64,000 bases of DNA from Mycogone perniciosa (lineage: Eukaryota > Ascomycota > Sordariomycetes > Hypocreales > Hypocreaceae). Location of the stretch: positions 1-64,000 of the forward strand of contig JAOALB010000058.1 in assembly GCA_025331125.1 (NCBI GenBank), given 5' to 3'. Of this stretch, positions 11,861 through 25,508 are shown one piece after another; positions within the stretch are counted from its first letter, which is position 1, and every line of letters begins with the position of its first letter. Position numbers and translations under genes: made by a program. Below the pieces are notes generated by a model. That model was not told the DNA's origin, did no database searches, and worked only from the letters and a program-made list of their open reading frames with translations.

Positions 11861-14800
11861 GTTCAGAGTGGTCGGCGCTACCGCGTTGCAAGAATGAAAG
11901 AAGCTAAATCAAGGATATTCGGATCAGGATTAGGGCCTGAGAAGGCAATTATTCCGATGGCCGAATGCGTGTTGATGGGATTTTTGAAAGAAATGATCGA
12001 ATTTTGTGGGAATTGCCGAGAAGCTGCGAGAGAATCGCTGAGTTCTCTCCCTGGGAGCTTCTTCGAATTTTCGGACAGAGTCGCAGACCTACAGTGAACC
12101 TGCAGCCTCGTGTCGCGTGTAGCAGGGGTTTGGATGGAATTATGTAGATCCGTTCCGCAGTCATTACATAACCACCTTCAACTTGAAGAATCCCACCTTG
12201 CTCGCGCAGCCAGAAAAAAAAAGACATATAGTCTGAAAACCTCCAGGTTGCTTTGCAATTGATAATATCGAATGGGTCAATTGTATAGTAGTTTTATATA
12301 TTGTCTTTTTTTTATGGAAAAAAGGGCCCCTCTTGAAGTCGACTGAAGTGTTGAGCGGTCTGTCGTAGTGCTCCCAATAAGTACTCCGTAATAACCCATA
12401 GGAATGAATGGTGCTTCTGAGTAGGAATTTATCACTCCGTGAATTTTTTTTTTTTTGGCTATCGGTGGTAAGCTATAGCTATAGAAGCTGAATGGTTGAG
12501 GTATGCATGTCGTCTTTCTGTGGATTATATCTCGATCCTTGCGTATTCACACATCGCATCGGAAAACGACCTCTAAGAAGACAAACGAACTGTATCCAAT
12601 CACCTTACATCATAAACGCGAAAACCCAGCGTTGACTATCCATGACCTTGACAAAACGATTACACTTTCATTTTCTACGACTATTCTGCATACCCTTCGG
12701 TCGCCAAATATATGTAAGTCCGCGACCTGAACGAGGTCCACCCTAGAGAAAGCCTGCAGTGTAAACAAAATGTGGCTTTACTCTGTCGTGGGGTAAATTT
12801 TCTGCATCTATTATTCTATTATAATTTATGGAGGCCTTGAGTAGAAGTTTTTTCCTTGCACGCATGTCTTTTGTATGTATTCGATGATCCTATTTACATA
12901 GGTTTCCATGAAATTTGCTCTTATTAAGTTAATATACATTTATTTGATCCCTACAGCTTTTCGAGTGCTGAACTCCGACAGGACAGTTCTACCAACCGGA
13001 ATGGCGCCATTTTTCAAACCGGCGAGGTGACTTTCTGGGGTCAGACATGTTCTGGAAGGCATTGGAGCTCGGAGGATTCATCCGCACAAAGACACATCGC
13101 CGGACCGGGGACCTACCAACGGGCAACCGGAGTGGAGTCGAGAGCCGGAGATGAGTGCAGTGCCCCACCCTTACGGTGAGAGCCGGTGGACATCCGGGAC
13201 CCACACCGGCACATAGCACCCGGCTCATGCCAGGAAATTGTACAGTTATGATCTACGATGGATGCCCATAAGCATCGTCGTCTATTAAATGGAGACACCA
13301 TAACATGCGAAATAAGAAATGACGAGACGTGGTTTTTTATATGGCGATAGTGATAATAACTGGCAATAAGCTGACATGGTAAGCAATGTGAAACAACGTT
13401 ACAGCGTGCTTGGTTGCCCGTTTAATAAGGGCTTGCTTGAACAATCAACTACGGAGTAGGTTTTGTCACCTTTCATCTCCTTGTTGATCTATCAGGTTAC
13501 AGAATTGAGAGTGCAACAAATGACTACCTACAGGTATGATCCACTTGGGAAAATTTATAATACTCTATTGACTGGTATAAGACTTCTCTACTCTCAGCCG
13601 TCGTCTGCCGCTGGGCTTACGAGTACGATTAAAGACGAGAAAGTCTTGGCGGCAGGGGAATAGTAAGGTGGTAATGCTGGAGTCGATAGTCTCTTGGTGC
13701 CAAGAGAAGTCCCTGGATATTTAGCACTAGGCACAAGCACTATTTTTGCAGCATGGGTATGCTCCGGTGAGGCGTTTCTCGAACTGGATAAAGATGTTCT
13801 ACCATTCTACATACATACGTAGTTATGTAGTATGCGGGCGGGGGTTCATTCTCGAAGAGATCTGTAATCGAACTAATACTGCTATTCACTCGTAAGTGCT
13901 ACGGAGCGCTCGGCACTCCGTAAAATCATCCTAATTTACGGTCATCAATGCTGATACTCCGCTTATCACGCCACTGGAGATTTCTTGAGATTTTGATTAG
14001 AAAGCAATTAATAGTATACGTACTCGTCTCTAGTTCTTGACTGACATATCGACACACATGCGGGTAGGTATTACTCCGTACTCCTCTCCATGTGAGAATG
14101 GCGAAACGGTCGCGCTAATCTTTGAAACGACTTAAACTGGCTGGTGCTACTGTTTCTGTGAAGAGGGTGGCCAAACTATCATGTCTGCCAGTCATAAGCC
14201 ACCATGAGGAGCGGCGCTTGGATTGGCTCCCCCTGAAGGTTGTAAAGTTGTACTCCAAACAGCCATTGACACGCCTAAGGAATAGGAGTCGTCAATACGA
14301 TGCAATTTCAGCACACAAATGATAACCGCTATGAAAGGCGATTCGCCCCCTGATGAACCTTGCGCCGGTAGAGGGGCCCCGCCACCGCGCCTAGACCAAA
14401 CCCAGTGAGCCAGGCTGGGGCGTCAATGGCTTTTTTGCCCTTTGGGCGGCAACCGGGCAACGTGCATTGAACGGTAAGACCGGTTGGACGTTGGCTAGAG
14501 GGGCTCAGGGATTTTCTTTTTCGAAATTTCATGGTTTTTCATCTGTTTTCTCGTGTGCTGCCGCCTCACCCTGCCGGTCACACAGGACTTGGATAAATAT
14601 CCATTGATGCGTCCGCACTGAGATTTATATAGATACCTAGGTAGTATCTCTCTCATCGTTTCTAGGCGCGACTCAGTGCAGTGCTGTTCGAGATCACGTT
14701 ACCACCGCCAGACCCCACCTCGGCGCAGTGAGGTACCCGAGCGTACTTCGTACATCCCCCACATAACGAGGACACGGACTCTCAAAGGGAACTCTGCAAT

Positions 14801-15302
14801 CTGCGGAGAAGCAAGATACCATTGCCTCAGCACTGCGTCCAGAGGCATTTTCGATTGCGACATTCATTCTCCTTTTTGATCTTCAGCTGGACCTGCAGAG
14901 CACGTTGGTGCGGACCCGAGCAGAAGGATAGCGCTGTCTCTCGTCCAACAGGCCGACTGTCGATCAGGAACAGCCTATCATCGATCGGTACATACGGGTA
15001 CGGATACTCCCTGGGCGGCAAAGCACCAGGCTTCCGTTTCCCCACCACCAACCAGCGACCAGCAACAGGAGCGGCGGCAAGGCCTTGTTTAGCCCTTCAT
15101 CAGGCGAGATTTCTAACGAGCCTCGACAGTCTGCGAGCGCGACCATATTATCCGCAACCGCAGTCGGGAATGCCAGCCATCGCCAGGCTGGTTTGGCCCT
15201 GAAATCGCTATCTCCTGCCGGCCGATCTTGGACCCCGCGTCCTGCGTGTCTCTTCTCGAATCTCAACAGTCTCAACGCTCTCACACATCACCACCGCCCA
15301 TC
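11861..15302. other. Long intergenic region between SPT6 and MAPKK
   Basis: About 3.4 kb between divergent genes without a supported coding region. It contains A/T-rich stretches, TACGGAGTA-type motifs at 12382, 13450 and 14072, and the leader of the MAPKK gene in the last few hundred bases. Long upstream regions are common for signalling genes in filamentous fungi. Confidence 0.55.
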
Positions 15303-16967
15303 ATGACCGACCAGTTCGCCCCGCGCACCATGAAGCGCAAGAATGTCAAGGGTTTGGCCTTGACACCAGCGGCACCGCGCCCCCCGCCAACAGCCGAGAC
15401 CAGCAGAGCGGACCACGATTACGGCCGCGATGATGGAGGCAAAGGCGAGCAGCTGGAGATTGGCATCGAGTATAAGCTGGACCTAAGGCCGGAGGAACTC
15501 GAGATTATAAAAGAGCTTGGCTCTGGAAACGGCGGTACTGTGAGTAAGGTGAGGCATCTTACAACAGGGACCGTTATGGCTCGCAAGGTACGTGCTCCGA
15601 AATCGCGCCCCTCATGGTTATCCTAACAGCCTGACAGGTTATCCACGTCGAAGCCAAGAAGGAAATGCGGAGGCGAATCGTTCGAGAACTTCAGATCATG
15701 CACGGGTGCCACTCAGACTATATCGTGACCTTTTACGGCGCCTTCCTTAACCACAACAATGATGTCATCATGTGCATGGAGTACATGGATGTTGGGTGAG
15801 TTTGTTGCGCCGTCTGTCGAATTAAGAGGAGTCATGTTATTTGAGAAGCAGCTAACTGACTAACCTTTCCGGTAACAGATCCCTCGATAGGGTTTCAAGG
15901 GTCTTTGGCCCAATCCGAGTCGACGTCCTGGGCAAGATTGCCGAAGCAACACTTGGCGGACTGACCTACCTTTACACTAAACATCATATCATGCACCGAG
16001 ACATTAAGCCATCTAACATTCTCGTCAACTCTCGGGGCTCTATCAAACTGTGCGACTTTGGTGTATCGGGCGAACTCATCAACTCTATCGCTGATACATT
16101 TGTTGGAACATCTACCTACATGGCCCCCGAAAGAATCCAGGGCGAGAGGTATACGGTCAAGTCAGATGTATGGAGCTTTGGTTTGTCCATTATGGAGCTC
16201 GCTATTGGCAAGTTCCCGTTCGCAGCTAGCGAGCACATCGATGAGGCAGAATCTGCACCAGCCGGCATCTTGGACCTGCTGCAACAGATTGTTCATGAGC
16301 CGGCCCCAAGGCTGCCCAAGAGCGATGCATTCCCCAGCATCCTGGAAGACATGGTTCAAAAGTGCTTGTATAAGGAACCCGAGAAGCGGCCTACTCCCCA
16401 AGAGCTGTTTGTACGTACCCCTTGCTGCATCTGAGGGTCCTGAGTGATGGCTAACATGTTCCCTAGGACCGCGACCCGTTTGTCCAAGCTGCAAAGAGAA
16501 CGCCTGTGGATCTTCGAGACTGGGCTGTTGGCCTCTTGGAGAAGGACAACCGCAAGTCTCATCTAGCACCTCAACTTTCGCCCGCAACTCAAGACCTCTT
16601 GCGGTCGAGTGACTCTCCTACGTATTCCATACAAGACGATCGGATGCTTCCCACACCCACCTCTGGCGATATTCCCATTGCTGGTGCTGGGATATTCTCA
16701 CCGAGAGATCAAATGCCCCTCCAAACCCGATCACCATCCCGAAACGGCGTTGGCATTGGCCGACCGCCCGCCCGCGCCCCAACCAGCTCTTCGGGCTACT
16801 CGGAGAGTGCATCTACCAACACCACATTCAGTCTTCCAGTTCGACCAGGGCCGCCGTCTAGCTCTTTTGCACAGCCTCTGCAGAAGCCAACGTCAGAAGA
16901 TATACGGGGTCAAAGCCGGAGGCAAGCCACATTTGGGCTACCTCCGAACCCGTCATACGGCGTTTAG
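15303..16967 (+). CDS. Ste7/MST7-type MAP kinase kinase
   Basis: This MAPKK belongs to the pheromone/filamentation-infection cascade (Ste7 in yeast, MST7 in Magnaporthe, MEK-2 in Neurospora). Exons 15303-15587, 15638-15795, 15879-16410 and 16467-16967 give 491 aa; all junctions keep phase. The start MTDQFAPRTMKRKNVKG matches the usual opening of the group. Visible motifs are the Gly loop LGSGNGGTVSKV, HRDIKPSNILVN, CDFGVSG and an activation loop ELINSIADTFVGTSTYMAPE with the Ser/Thr pair (SIADT) phosphorylated by the MAPKKK. That loop separates it from the Mkk1/2 and Pbs2 types. The C-terminal 150 residues are Ser/Pro-rich and low in complexity. Confidence in the class is high; the orthologue name is from memory. 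Confidence 0.93.
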
Positions 16968-17422
16968 GGACCGCCGTTCTACCAGTGAGCTCCCTGACTC
17001 ACTAACCTTCGCTCGCATCGGTATGGGTCTCAGACCTGTAACCTCCCGGGCACTCAACTTTAGCATCACTTGGCGCAATGTATTTTGATAAAATTTCCCC
17101 ACATGAATTGGACCAAAGTTGCCAAATAAGATGGGTAAAAAATCTCTGGGAAATCACGGCGAGCTCGCTAAATGGGAGCTGTGAGCTACATATTTGTCTT
17201 GAGACCCTACGGCATGACGAACCGCTTGGATTCTGTGTTCCTGGCCGGTATATTTGTAGCAAACGCAGGCGTCGGTTTCAGTAGGAAAGCTAGATGAAAT
17301 GTATTTTCTGGTTGAATATTCGAGGGGTTTCACATAATTTATCGCACTTCTTCACGGCGTACCTACTTGCCCAGCCAGTCTGTTGCCGATCTAAAGCTTT
17401 TATGGGTTGAATTCTCAACTAG
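16968..17422. other. Convergent intergenic (3' UTRs)
   Basis: Space between the MAPKK stop and the HAD hydrolase stop. The two genes converge, so this should hold both 3' UTRs. No other feature is seen. Confidence 0.6.
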
Positions 17423-18389
17423 TTAGTGTCTTGTGTTAAGAAGGGGATTCGACGCTAGCTCTAGTTCTCGTCCCTGAAAGCCTCGCTCCAATATCTCAAC
17501 CAGTTCGTCCAGTTGTCGAATTACCACATCTGTATGCTCATGAGTCGCCAAGTGCTTATTTACATCATTTAATAACAAAACAGTCGCGGCGCCAGCCAAT
17601 CTCCCTGCCGTCATGTCATCAAGCGAATCGCCAACCATGATTAAACCAGTCGCATCTGCGGCGCCAGCACCGTCCATCAAGCCCCAAAGCTGGGCGATGT
17701 GTAGGATACCTGCAGGGTGAGGCTTCGGCGGACGAAAGTCCCTAGTGATGACGGGGTGGAAGACAGAGCCGGAGAGGAACTTGGTGAGGAGATGCTGAAC
17801 GGGGATGTCGAAGTTGCGGGTGCAGATGGCCTTTGGGATGTGACGCGAGTCGAGGTAGGACATGAGGTCGGTGAGACCTGGCTGAGGTGCTTGCGCGGCC
17901 ATGGCCTTGCGCTCGATGGAGCGGATGGCTTCGTGGGCGGTGGGTTGTTGGTGAGGAGGGAGAGTGTCGATGTGTCCGAGGATGTCGACGGATTTGGGGA
18001 TGCCGAGGACGGAGCGCATTTCTTGGAACATGTAGGTTTGTGGTTGACTAGATATATCAAGAGGGCTTCATTAGACGGATGGTCCGAGTGGGTGAGGCTT
18101 GTAATGTGAGATATCAGGAAAGCGTTGTAAGATATCTTGAAACATGTTGAAATATTTCCATGATATTGTACGGTGGTGTGATATGAGACAGACAGCTCAG
18201 TTTTCGCCATGTTTAACTGGCTGCGGATGGGGACTGGAGGCGCGAGTGTTCATACCATAGTGTGCCATCCATGTCAAACACCACGCCCTTCAAAGCCGGG
18301 TGTCCTGAAGGCAGACTCTCGGAACACCATCGCAAAGGGGCAAATCGTTTAGGGCTCGCAGAAGCCATGCCAGACAGAAATCGGCGCAT
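17423..18389 (-). CDS. HAD-superfamily hydrolase
   Basis: Haloacid-dehalogenase-type phosphatase/hydrolase; the substrate is unknown. Exon 1 (18256-18389) encodes MRRFLSGMASAS... and ends in motif I, GVVFDMDGTL, with both catalytic Asp residues. Exon 2 (17423-18047) continues CQPQTYMFQEMRSVLGIP and carries motif II (ICTRNF), the conserved Lys (RPPKPHPAGIL) and motif III/IV (MVGDSLDDMTAGRLAG). The total is 252 aa. The intron is long for this window (208 nt, donor GTATGA, acceptor ATCTAG), but the join restores the family pattern DGTLCQPQTYM. A start at MASAS, seven codons later, is also possible. The 3' end converges on the MAPKK gene. Confidence 0.85.
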
Positions 18390-19205
18390 GTAAGCCAACG
18401 CCGAGTCTTGGTTGTTGAAATGTGAGCCAGTAGAGTAGAAACCGAACGTCTTATGTGTCTCAGACCGAGGAGGTGTGTTTCCTAGCCCAATCCAACACGA
18501 GGAATGAGTTGGTTGTTGGTAAGCTGAATCTCCTGCAGCCGATTTTCGCCAAGAAGGCAACCCAACCTGACAGACCCGACGTGTCACTGTTTGCTAAACG
18601 TCGTTTTCATGCAGAGGAGACGCCCGGAGTTACGTCAGCAGCTTGGATCGGATCGTGTCTGACTGTCCGTCTCTGTCTGGCAATTTGGAATCTACAGAGT
18701 ACCTGCAGCGCTCATAATACTCCGTACATACGAGTACATATTATGTGCTGGGATCTGTCATCCCTTTGCTTTGACGTTTGGGGGCCGATTACGGGAGCGA
18801 AGTGCTAAGCCTAGTACATACGGAATACGGAATACAGGGGAGCGGTAAACTGCCGGGTGCCCCGCTAGGCGTCATCACCCTCGGTACCTGAATAGGCTCG
18901 AGGTGAGGCAAGCTTGTCAAGGTGAGGTCAGGTGAGAGACCTGGATCTACCGTAGGTACGGAGTACGGAGTACTGCTACATACGAAGTACTACTCCGTAG
19001 AGCACGAATAGTATCCCTAGGGAATGCCATCAACGTGTCCATTCTTCCAACTACAAATTCCATCCCTACTCTTCTGCAAACTACCTAATTATTCGCGTGA
19101 GACAACAAAACAAGGCCCCCCCAACAGTCTAAAGAAATAAATACGGTGATGCGCGCTTCAAGACGATGCGACCCTCCCACTGCAACGCGACGGACCTAAG
19201 CAGCC
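18390..19205. other. Divergent promoter region with motif cluster
   Basis: Shared upstream region of the HAD hydrolase (minus) and the Bre4-like gene (plus). It holds four copies of TACGGAGTA/TACTCCGTA (18718, 18957, 18964, 18991) and the related TACGAAGTAC at 18981. No coding region is supported. Confidence 0.6.
18957..18999. repeat. Cluster of TACGGAGTA/TACGAAGTA motifs
   Basis: TACGGAGTA occurs twice in overlap (18957-18972), TACGAAGTAC follows at 18981, and TACTCCGTA at 18991-18999. The inverted copies could fold back into a short hairpin. Confidence 0.9.
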
Positions 19206-22200
19206 ATGAGCTCACCCACAACGGCCGCATGGCCGCCCGCACGCCCTTCCAAACGAAGTGTACGTCTTCTTACATCGCCGGGATCTCTGGAGGATTTATC
19301 GCTAACGCCGCGCTTTTGGCGATGTAGAAGATGCGCAACGGAACCTTCATCATCCCTAGCACAGGCGAACGGTCTAGGCGCCAATTCACTCTCCGTGATT
19401 CCAGAAGTCGATCCTACTGTGATGGATTCGAACAGCGCCCCTCATCCTCATCCGTGGCGAGTCAACACATTCAAGAAGCGACACAGAACCTCGAGGCGAA
19501 AACACTGGCTGTGTGGAGGTGGCTCCAGTCAGATGATGGTCACCAGGTGCTTAAATGCACTCTGGCCTATCTTCTAGGGAGTACGGCAACACTATGGCCA
19601 CCGCTGTCCAACTTCCTAGGCCGTCGAGATGGAAAACATATCGCGGCAACCTTGACGGTGTATTTCCACCCTGCGCGGACTGCCGGATCGATGCTTGAGG
19701 CCGTCCTTATCGCCATCATGGCCGTGGCATATGCTGAGTTGGTGTGCGCTCTGTCCATGGGAATAACTATGGCTTCGCGGGCCATGTACGGATCTGCTGC
19801 TCCCGCGCATGCCGTCGTGTTGATCGTCTGCATCGGAGGTGGTCTGGGTTTGCTTGGATGGACCAAACAACGGCTGAATAAGCCTCTCGTCAACGTTGCG
19901 TCTACGCTGGCATCAATCGCGATCATCTCTGTTATTACCAAAGAAGAATCAGTTCAGAGCGGATATTTCTCCGACGACAAGATTGTGCAGATGTTGAAGA
20001 TGCTGACGCTTGGCATCTCTTTCACTGTAGGTGTCAATCTACTCGTATGGCGTATATCGGCGAGGAGAGTATTGCGTAAATCCGTCGTCACAGCTTCAGT
20101 TGCACTGAGCGATAGACTGTCGTTCATCACCAGCGGTTTTCTAAATGGTTCCGAGGACGAGATCAACTCTCCCGAATACACCCAGGTGACTGCGCAATAC
20201 AACTCTGCATATGCACAAATGACGACCAACCTTCAAGAGGCCAAGCTAGAGCACTATTTCCTTGGGCGGGAGGATATTTACAAATTGGACAAGCGCCTTG
20301 TGAAGTCCTTAGAAACCCTCTCACAGGCCATCGGCGGCTTGCGTAGTGCGCTCCAGACCCAATTCACTCTTCTCAGAGAGGGCCCAACCTCTGGACCTCA
20401 GCCACCAAGCCTATTTTCCCCTGAGCTCACACCAAGAGTTTCACGCACCGTTTCTTACTTCACAGATGAAGCGAGGGACCGACTATCTGTCATTGAAGAG
20501 GACGAGGATGAACGATCTCCTATTCCCTTCAGCCAATCGGATCCTACGCTTGACAGATCACCCATGTTCCGGGTGCCGTCGGACATCTTCGCGCTTTTCT
20601 TGGCATTGCTTGGCCCTTCAATGAAGTCATTGGCATATACCCTATCGGAGACACTGAGAGAAAACCCCTTTGGCCTAGATCCTGAGTATCAAGTTACAGT
20701 GAATGATCAGCTGCGTGGAAGTCTTCGAGATGCTCTCAGCTTGTACAACCATGCTAGGGGCAATGCTCTTCACGAGCTGTACAGGAGCATAGAGCTCGGA
20801 AGAGCGAGGACAGAAGAAATCCAAGCGGATATCGAAGAAGTTGCCGCTGCCTGTGGGCATTTCTCATTCAGCTTGCAGGCTGTAGCGGAGGAAATGGACT
20901 CATACTTGGACGTCTTAGAAGCATTAAAGCACTCCATAGAAACAGAAGGGCGGAGCTGGGGGTGGATGAAGTTCTGGAGACGCTGGACGTGGTCTAAAAA
21001 ACAAGGCGAGCATCCATTGCCTGACGCAGAAAGCGAGCCTCTGCTACCGAAGAAGTCTACCAAGGGCCGAAAGAAATCACCCACTCCAAAGGGTATACCA
21101 AAGGCAATGCTGAAGCGCAGAGACACATTCAACTGGGACGCCTCGCCAGAGGTCAGTGCTTTTGTGCGCAATGCGTCCCAGACGCTCCTGAAAGCCTTGC
21201 GGCTCTTGGCACGCGAGGACGTGCTATTCGGGATCAAGGTTGGCATAGGTGCATTGCTCTGGGCTATGTTTGCCTTCATCCCAGCTACGAGGCCAATTTA
21301 TCAACACTGGAGAGGTGAATGGGGTTTGCTGTCGTACATGATCGTCGTCGGCATGACGACTGGCGCCTCAAACACGACGGGGAGTGCCAGATTCATTGGA
21401 ACTTTGATGGGGGGTGCATGTGCTTGCGCTTCATGGCTAATAAGTCAAGCCAACCCATGGCTCCTTGCCCTTTGCAGTTCTCTCGTGGCCTTGGGGAACT
21501 TTTACATGATTCTAGTCATGAAGAAGGCACCGTTGGGGAGGATATCGCTTCTCGCATACAACGTTATTGTCTTGTATGCCTACAGCTTGTCACAAAATGT
21601 TGATGACGACGACGACGATGAGGGTGGATTAGACCCTCTCATTTTCAACATTACTTACCATCGAGTGGTTGCAGTCACACTGGGAATCCTGTGGGGTATT
21701 CTTGTCTGCCGGTTGCTGTGGCCAATCTCTGGAAGACGAAAGTTCCGAGAAGGCCTCGCTGTTTTGTACCTTCAGCTTGGACTTGTTTGGAAGCGCGGCC
21801 CGTTGAGTATCATGATGGAGAGCAACAATACTTTGGATTTTATGCGTGAGGGGGAACAAATAGCCCTCCGACGATACGGTAAGTCGACCACTTTTGTTAT
21901 GTTTTCGATGTCTTGTTAATCAGTCGTTGTTAGCATTCAAACTGGAGTCTTTGCGAGACTCGGCCAAATCTGAGTTTGAACTCCGTGGACCGTTTCCCAA
22001 CGCAGCCTATGGTCGCATTATGCACTCTACTAAACATATTCTTGACGGCTTCTACGCCATGCGTCTCATTACCCAGCGCAGAGATACCCTCTCGGAGGGT
22101 GAACGCGCTCTGTTGGAGATTACAGCATCCGAAAGGGTACTACTATGCCAGCGCATCTGTCACGTCTTCCAGGTCCTCGCATCAAGCATCATGCTAGAGT

Positions 22201-22469
22201 ACCCCTTGACGGACGCCATCCCCACCATTGACCGTAACAAAGATCGCCTTCTCAACAAAATCTATCAATTCCGAAAAGACCACATGGAGATGCACTTGAG
22301 AAACAACGACAATACTGCTGTGCAAACGATGGCGGAGGAGAGGGACTACGCTCTGCTTTATGCGTATACGCTTGTTACGGCACAGGTGGCCGCCGAGTTA
22401 AAAAAGGTGAAGGCGGAGATTGAGGGCTTGTATGGGGTGTTGTATTATGATGAATTGCTGTTGGAGTAG
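19206..22469 (+). CDS. Bre4-like FUSC/ArAE-type membrane transporter
   Basis: Large polytopic membrane protein of the fungal group containing yeast Bre4 (brefeldin A sensitivity) and aromatic-acid-exporter-like FUSC proteins. The transported substrate is unknown. Exons 19206-19259, 19328-21878 and 21934-22469 give 1046 aa; introns of 68 and 55 nt keep phase (second join LRRY-A-FKLESLR). Two membrane blocks are seen. The first is near residues 100-270 (hydrophobic runs such as AVLIAIMAVAYAELVCALSM). The second is near 670-840 (IGALLWAMFAFIPATRPIYQ, GLLSYMIVVGMTTGASNTTG, LGILWGILVCRLLWPISG). A long hydrophilic region lies between, with a basic linker. An Asp-rich loop (DDDDDDEGG) interrupts the second block. 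The C-terminal soluble part fits the DUF2421-type tail. Confidence 0.85.
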
Positions 22470-22767
22470 CGGTCTGTTTTTCATGATATCCAATGAGGTT
22501 TTCCATTACTGTGTTTTAGGGAGAGCCGGGTTATTCATGGATTCATACATATCAAGGGATAGACGGTTATTAGGAACAGGGAAACAACACATGGCAGGGA
22601 ATGTTTTAGTATTTGATTTACAGTTTGTCTCGTTCACATTGAGGTTGTCATATCTATCATTAATGAGTCTTCTATGACCGGTACTCCATGTATGCGAACT
22701 ACTCCCAGGATATCCCGCTTAAGATTCGCAAGCCCTACAACCACCCGTCTCATAAATCTATACAATA

Positions 22768-25186
22768 TTACAAGGTACATTCTCTCAGCTTGCCAAGCCT
22801 TCCAATCTCGTACTCAACCCATCTTCCTACACCCTTTCGGCCAGGGACGAGGATGCTTCCCGAGTTCATGACATGGCAACCCTCATACGTGACGCAGAAC
22901 GGCGGGGCTGTTGTGTCTATAAGTGCCATGGCCGTAGGGAGCGGGTATAAGTGCAGGGCTGAGGCATAATCCCAGTGCACAGGGCGAGTGGACTGGCGGA
23001 AAGGCGCGAGGTAGCCTTGGTCAAGTATTGTCTTGACGAGTTTCTGAGCTGTTCGAACATCAAGTGGGAGAGATGAGGATGTGGTGACAGAGGGCTTCCC
23101 ATTTGCAGCGCTATCGAGCTCCATTATGTCTTCGGTGGAGGCGGGGAGCGCTGTTGGGTTGGAATCTTCAGGGGTGGTATTTTCTTGGGTTTCTTGGGTT
23201 TCTTGATTTTCTTGATTTTCTGAATCGGTAGCCTTGCGTTTCAGAGCAACAGACGAGCGTCGTAGGCGGGCGGATATATCGTCTCGGAAGAGAACAAGTT
23301 CATGGTTAGGACCAAAGAGACACATCCGACTTGGATTGCTGGTCCATACTGCTGACCCCTGAACTCCCGTATTGCCTGCCTCTGCATTGGCCGTGGCGAA
23401 AGCGCGACGGATGCGTGAGGAGAACATCTCGGGGACCGACTTCCGGGGCAGCGGTACCGATGCGCCAGCAGTGAAGGAGGAGGCCCAGCCGTCGTTGTCG
23501 CCGGGCACGAAGACAAAGGTCGAAGACTGGAGGAGTGTGGGGAAGTCGGAGAGTGTTGAGGCTAGAGCATCGAAATATTCTTTGTACTCAATGCTTCCAC
23601 CGCTGCCGCCTCTGGCCATGACGGCGTGCTGTGTGAAGTTACCCGCCAAGACGAATGTCAGCGGCGAGCTCCCTTCGGGTTCTGCAGCATACAGGGAGAG
23701 AATCTTCCGGAGCGCTTGGAGTGCTCGAGGTTGGTCCAGGTTGAGCTCGCCGAGGATGATGATGCGGTTGCGTGACGGCATATCCGGATCTGGGGCGGAA
23801 TGAAGCAATTTTCGCTCCAGCCTCCGCATCTTGGCTCCGACAGCACGCTCACTCCCAACGCCGAGGAAGTCGACCCAGCCGAACCCACCACCGATAGTTT
23901 GATCCTGGCCGTTTCCATCAAGGCCGCCGATGCCGAGGGTGGCCTTGCGTTTCTCGCAGGGAGGTTGGCCGATGAAGAATCCTTGAAAATGGCCGCCTAG
24001 TGTCCCGCCAACACCGCTGCTACCACTTAAACCTTTGCCAATAGACTCATCCTCTTCCTCATACACGCCATCCACAAGGACCACCATTCCAGGGGCAAAC
24101 CAAGCTGAATCATCGGGGATTGCGATGGCTTGTGAAAGATCGAGTGCAATAGTGCCAGTCAGGTCGCTAATGGCGAGGTCTCCCGTGGGTAGGATGTTCA
24201 GCTGGCCGAGGAGCATGTGATTACTACCATGGCGACCCAAGAGATTGGCGATTGGTGTGATCCTGAGAGATTGTTGGTTCGAGAGGGAGCGTTGGAGCGT
24301 GCGTTTACGAGATGAGGTGACGGAAGAGGTCTGAAAGGATTCGTTGCGGAGGAGACGTTGGTGAATGACATGATAGCGATTGCGGAAAATAGCCGTCTTG
24401 TGAGACGCGGGCGGTAGTAATGATGGCTTCGTTGTATCTCTAATATTTCGTATTAGTTTTAGCAAGAGTAAACAGGCAGGGGAAGAAGGACTACCTTTCG
24501 AAGTGCTTTTTGCCAACATTGTAAAAGAGTCGTGGCTGATCGTATGCATCAACGATCTTCAACCAGGCTCCCGGGTCGTTGGTCTCGTCATCGTCATCCC
24601 CCTCTTCCTGTACTCCTAAACCAGAAATACCAAAGCTGGTATTGCTGTCTTCTCTTGTGATTGTTGCCGGCCTTATACCAAGTCTAGTATTTAGTGTGTC
24701 GTTATCGTTGACCTCCAGCATACTGTCTCCTCGGGGAAGGCTTCTGCTTTGTCCGACGATCTTGCCGCCACTCATGTTTCCCTCTAGCGTCTTCAGGATA
24801 TCCAACAGCTCCTTGCTAGTACCCTCCACCATGACACCTCCATTGCGATTCTTCCAACTCCTCGCAACCTCTTCTAGCACCTTTTCAGCCAACCCTTCTT
24901 CGCGCCATCCTGAACCGCAGTGTCGCCCGATGAACGAGGCGAGTTCTTGTAGCGCGGAGGAAGTGAGTGTCAGGGAGTGTTTCTTGGTGAATGTACGGAA
25001 CGCGAGTGGTCGAAGTGTGGCAGGGGGGAGGATAATAGGGAGGATTGCGGCTTTCGGAGCATTGATGCTGAACGGCTTTGGAGGATGGACCGGAGTTCCA
25101 AAGGCTGGTGAAGAAGACGGCAGAGCAGACGAAGATGGGATCAGCGGACGCTGTTTCCGGAAGATGGGAGCTGGTGTTTTGTCCAT
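22768..25186 (-). CDS. DPB2: DNA polymerase epsilon subunit B
   Basis: Second subunit of the leading-strand DNA polymerase epsilon; it links the polymerase to the CMG helicase. Exon 1 (24495-25186) starts MDKTPAPIFRKQRPLIPSSS and ends NVGKKHFER. Exon 2 (22768-24439) continues DTTKPSLLPP. The 55-nt intron (GTAGTC...ATTAG) joins in phase, giving 787 aa, the usual fungal length. The N-terminal helical domain is followed by an OB-type segment (ITPIANLLGRHGSNHMLLGQ) and the inactive calcineurin-like phosphoesterase fold (RIIILGELNLDQPRALQALR, FVLAGNFTQ, FVFVPGDNDGWAS, HELVLFRDDIS). A low-complexity EN/ET repeat near residue 650 is unusual. The gene converges with the Bre4-like gene about 300 bases away. 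Confidence 0.93.
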
Positions 25187-25508
25187 ATTTGCTATGCTGG
25201 ATGCTATGAAATCAGCATGGCGCGATGTTTGGTTCGGGATCGAATCTGTAATAGTAGTGATTAATATATTTAATGACCTACGGAGTAGTCCATAAGCCGT
25301 CGCGACTTTGGAGGGGGAACCGCGTTGACGCGTCTAATTGATTCCTTTAGATGCATATTCATATATCCGTTATTGTGGTGGTAAAGCTGGAAGCTTCAAC
25401 CAGTGACCTCATAGGCTGTTTAATCCCTGTACAAAGCGGTTGAAGCTTCAAAAGTCTTCGCAACTGCGAATCATTGAAATCGCCTCAATCTGAACGACGA
25501 ATACAGCA
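25187..25508. other. Short divergent promoter
   Basis: The roughly 320 bases between DPB2 (minus) and the next gene (plus) must hold both promoters. One TACGGAGTA copy lies at 25279-25287. Confidence 0.6.
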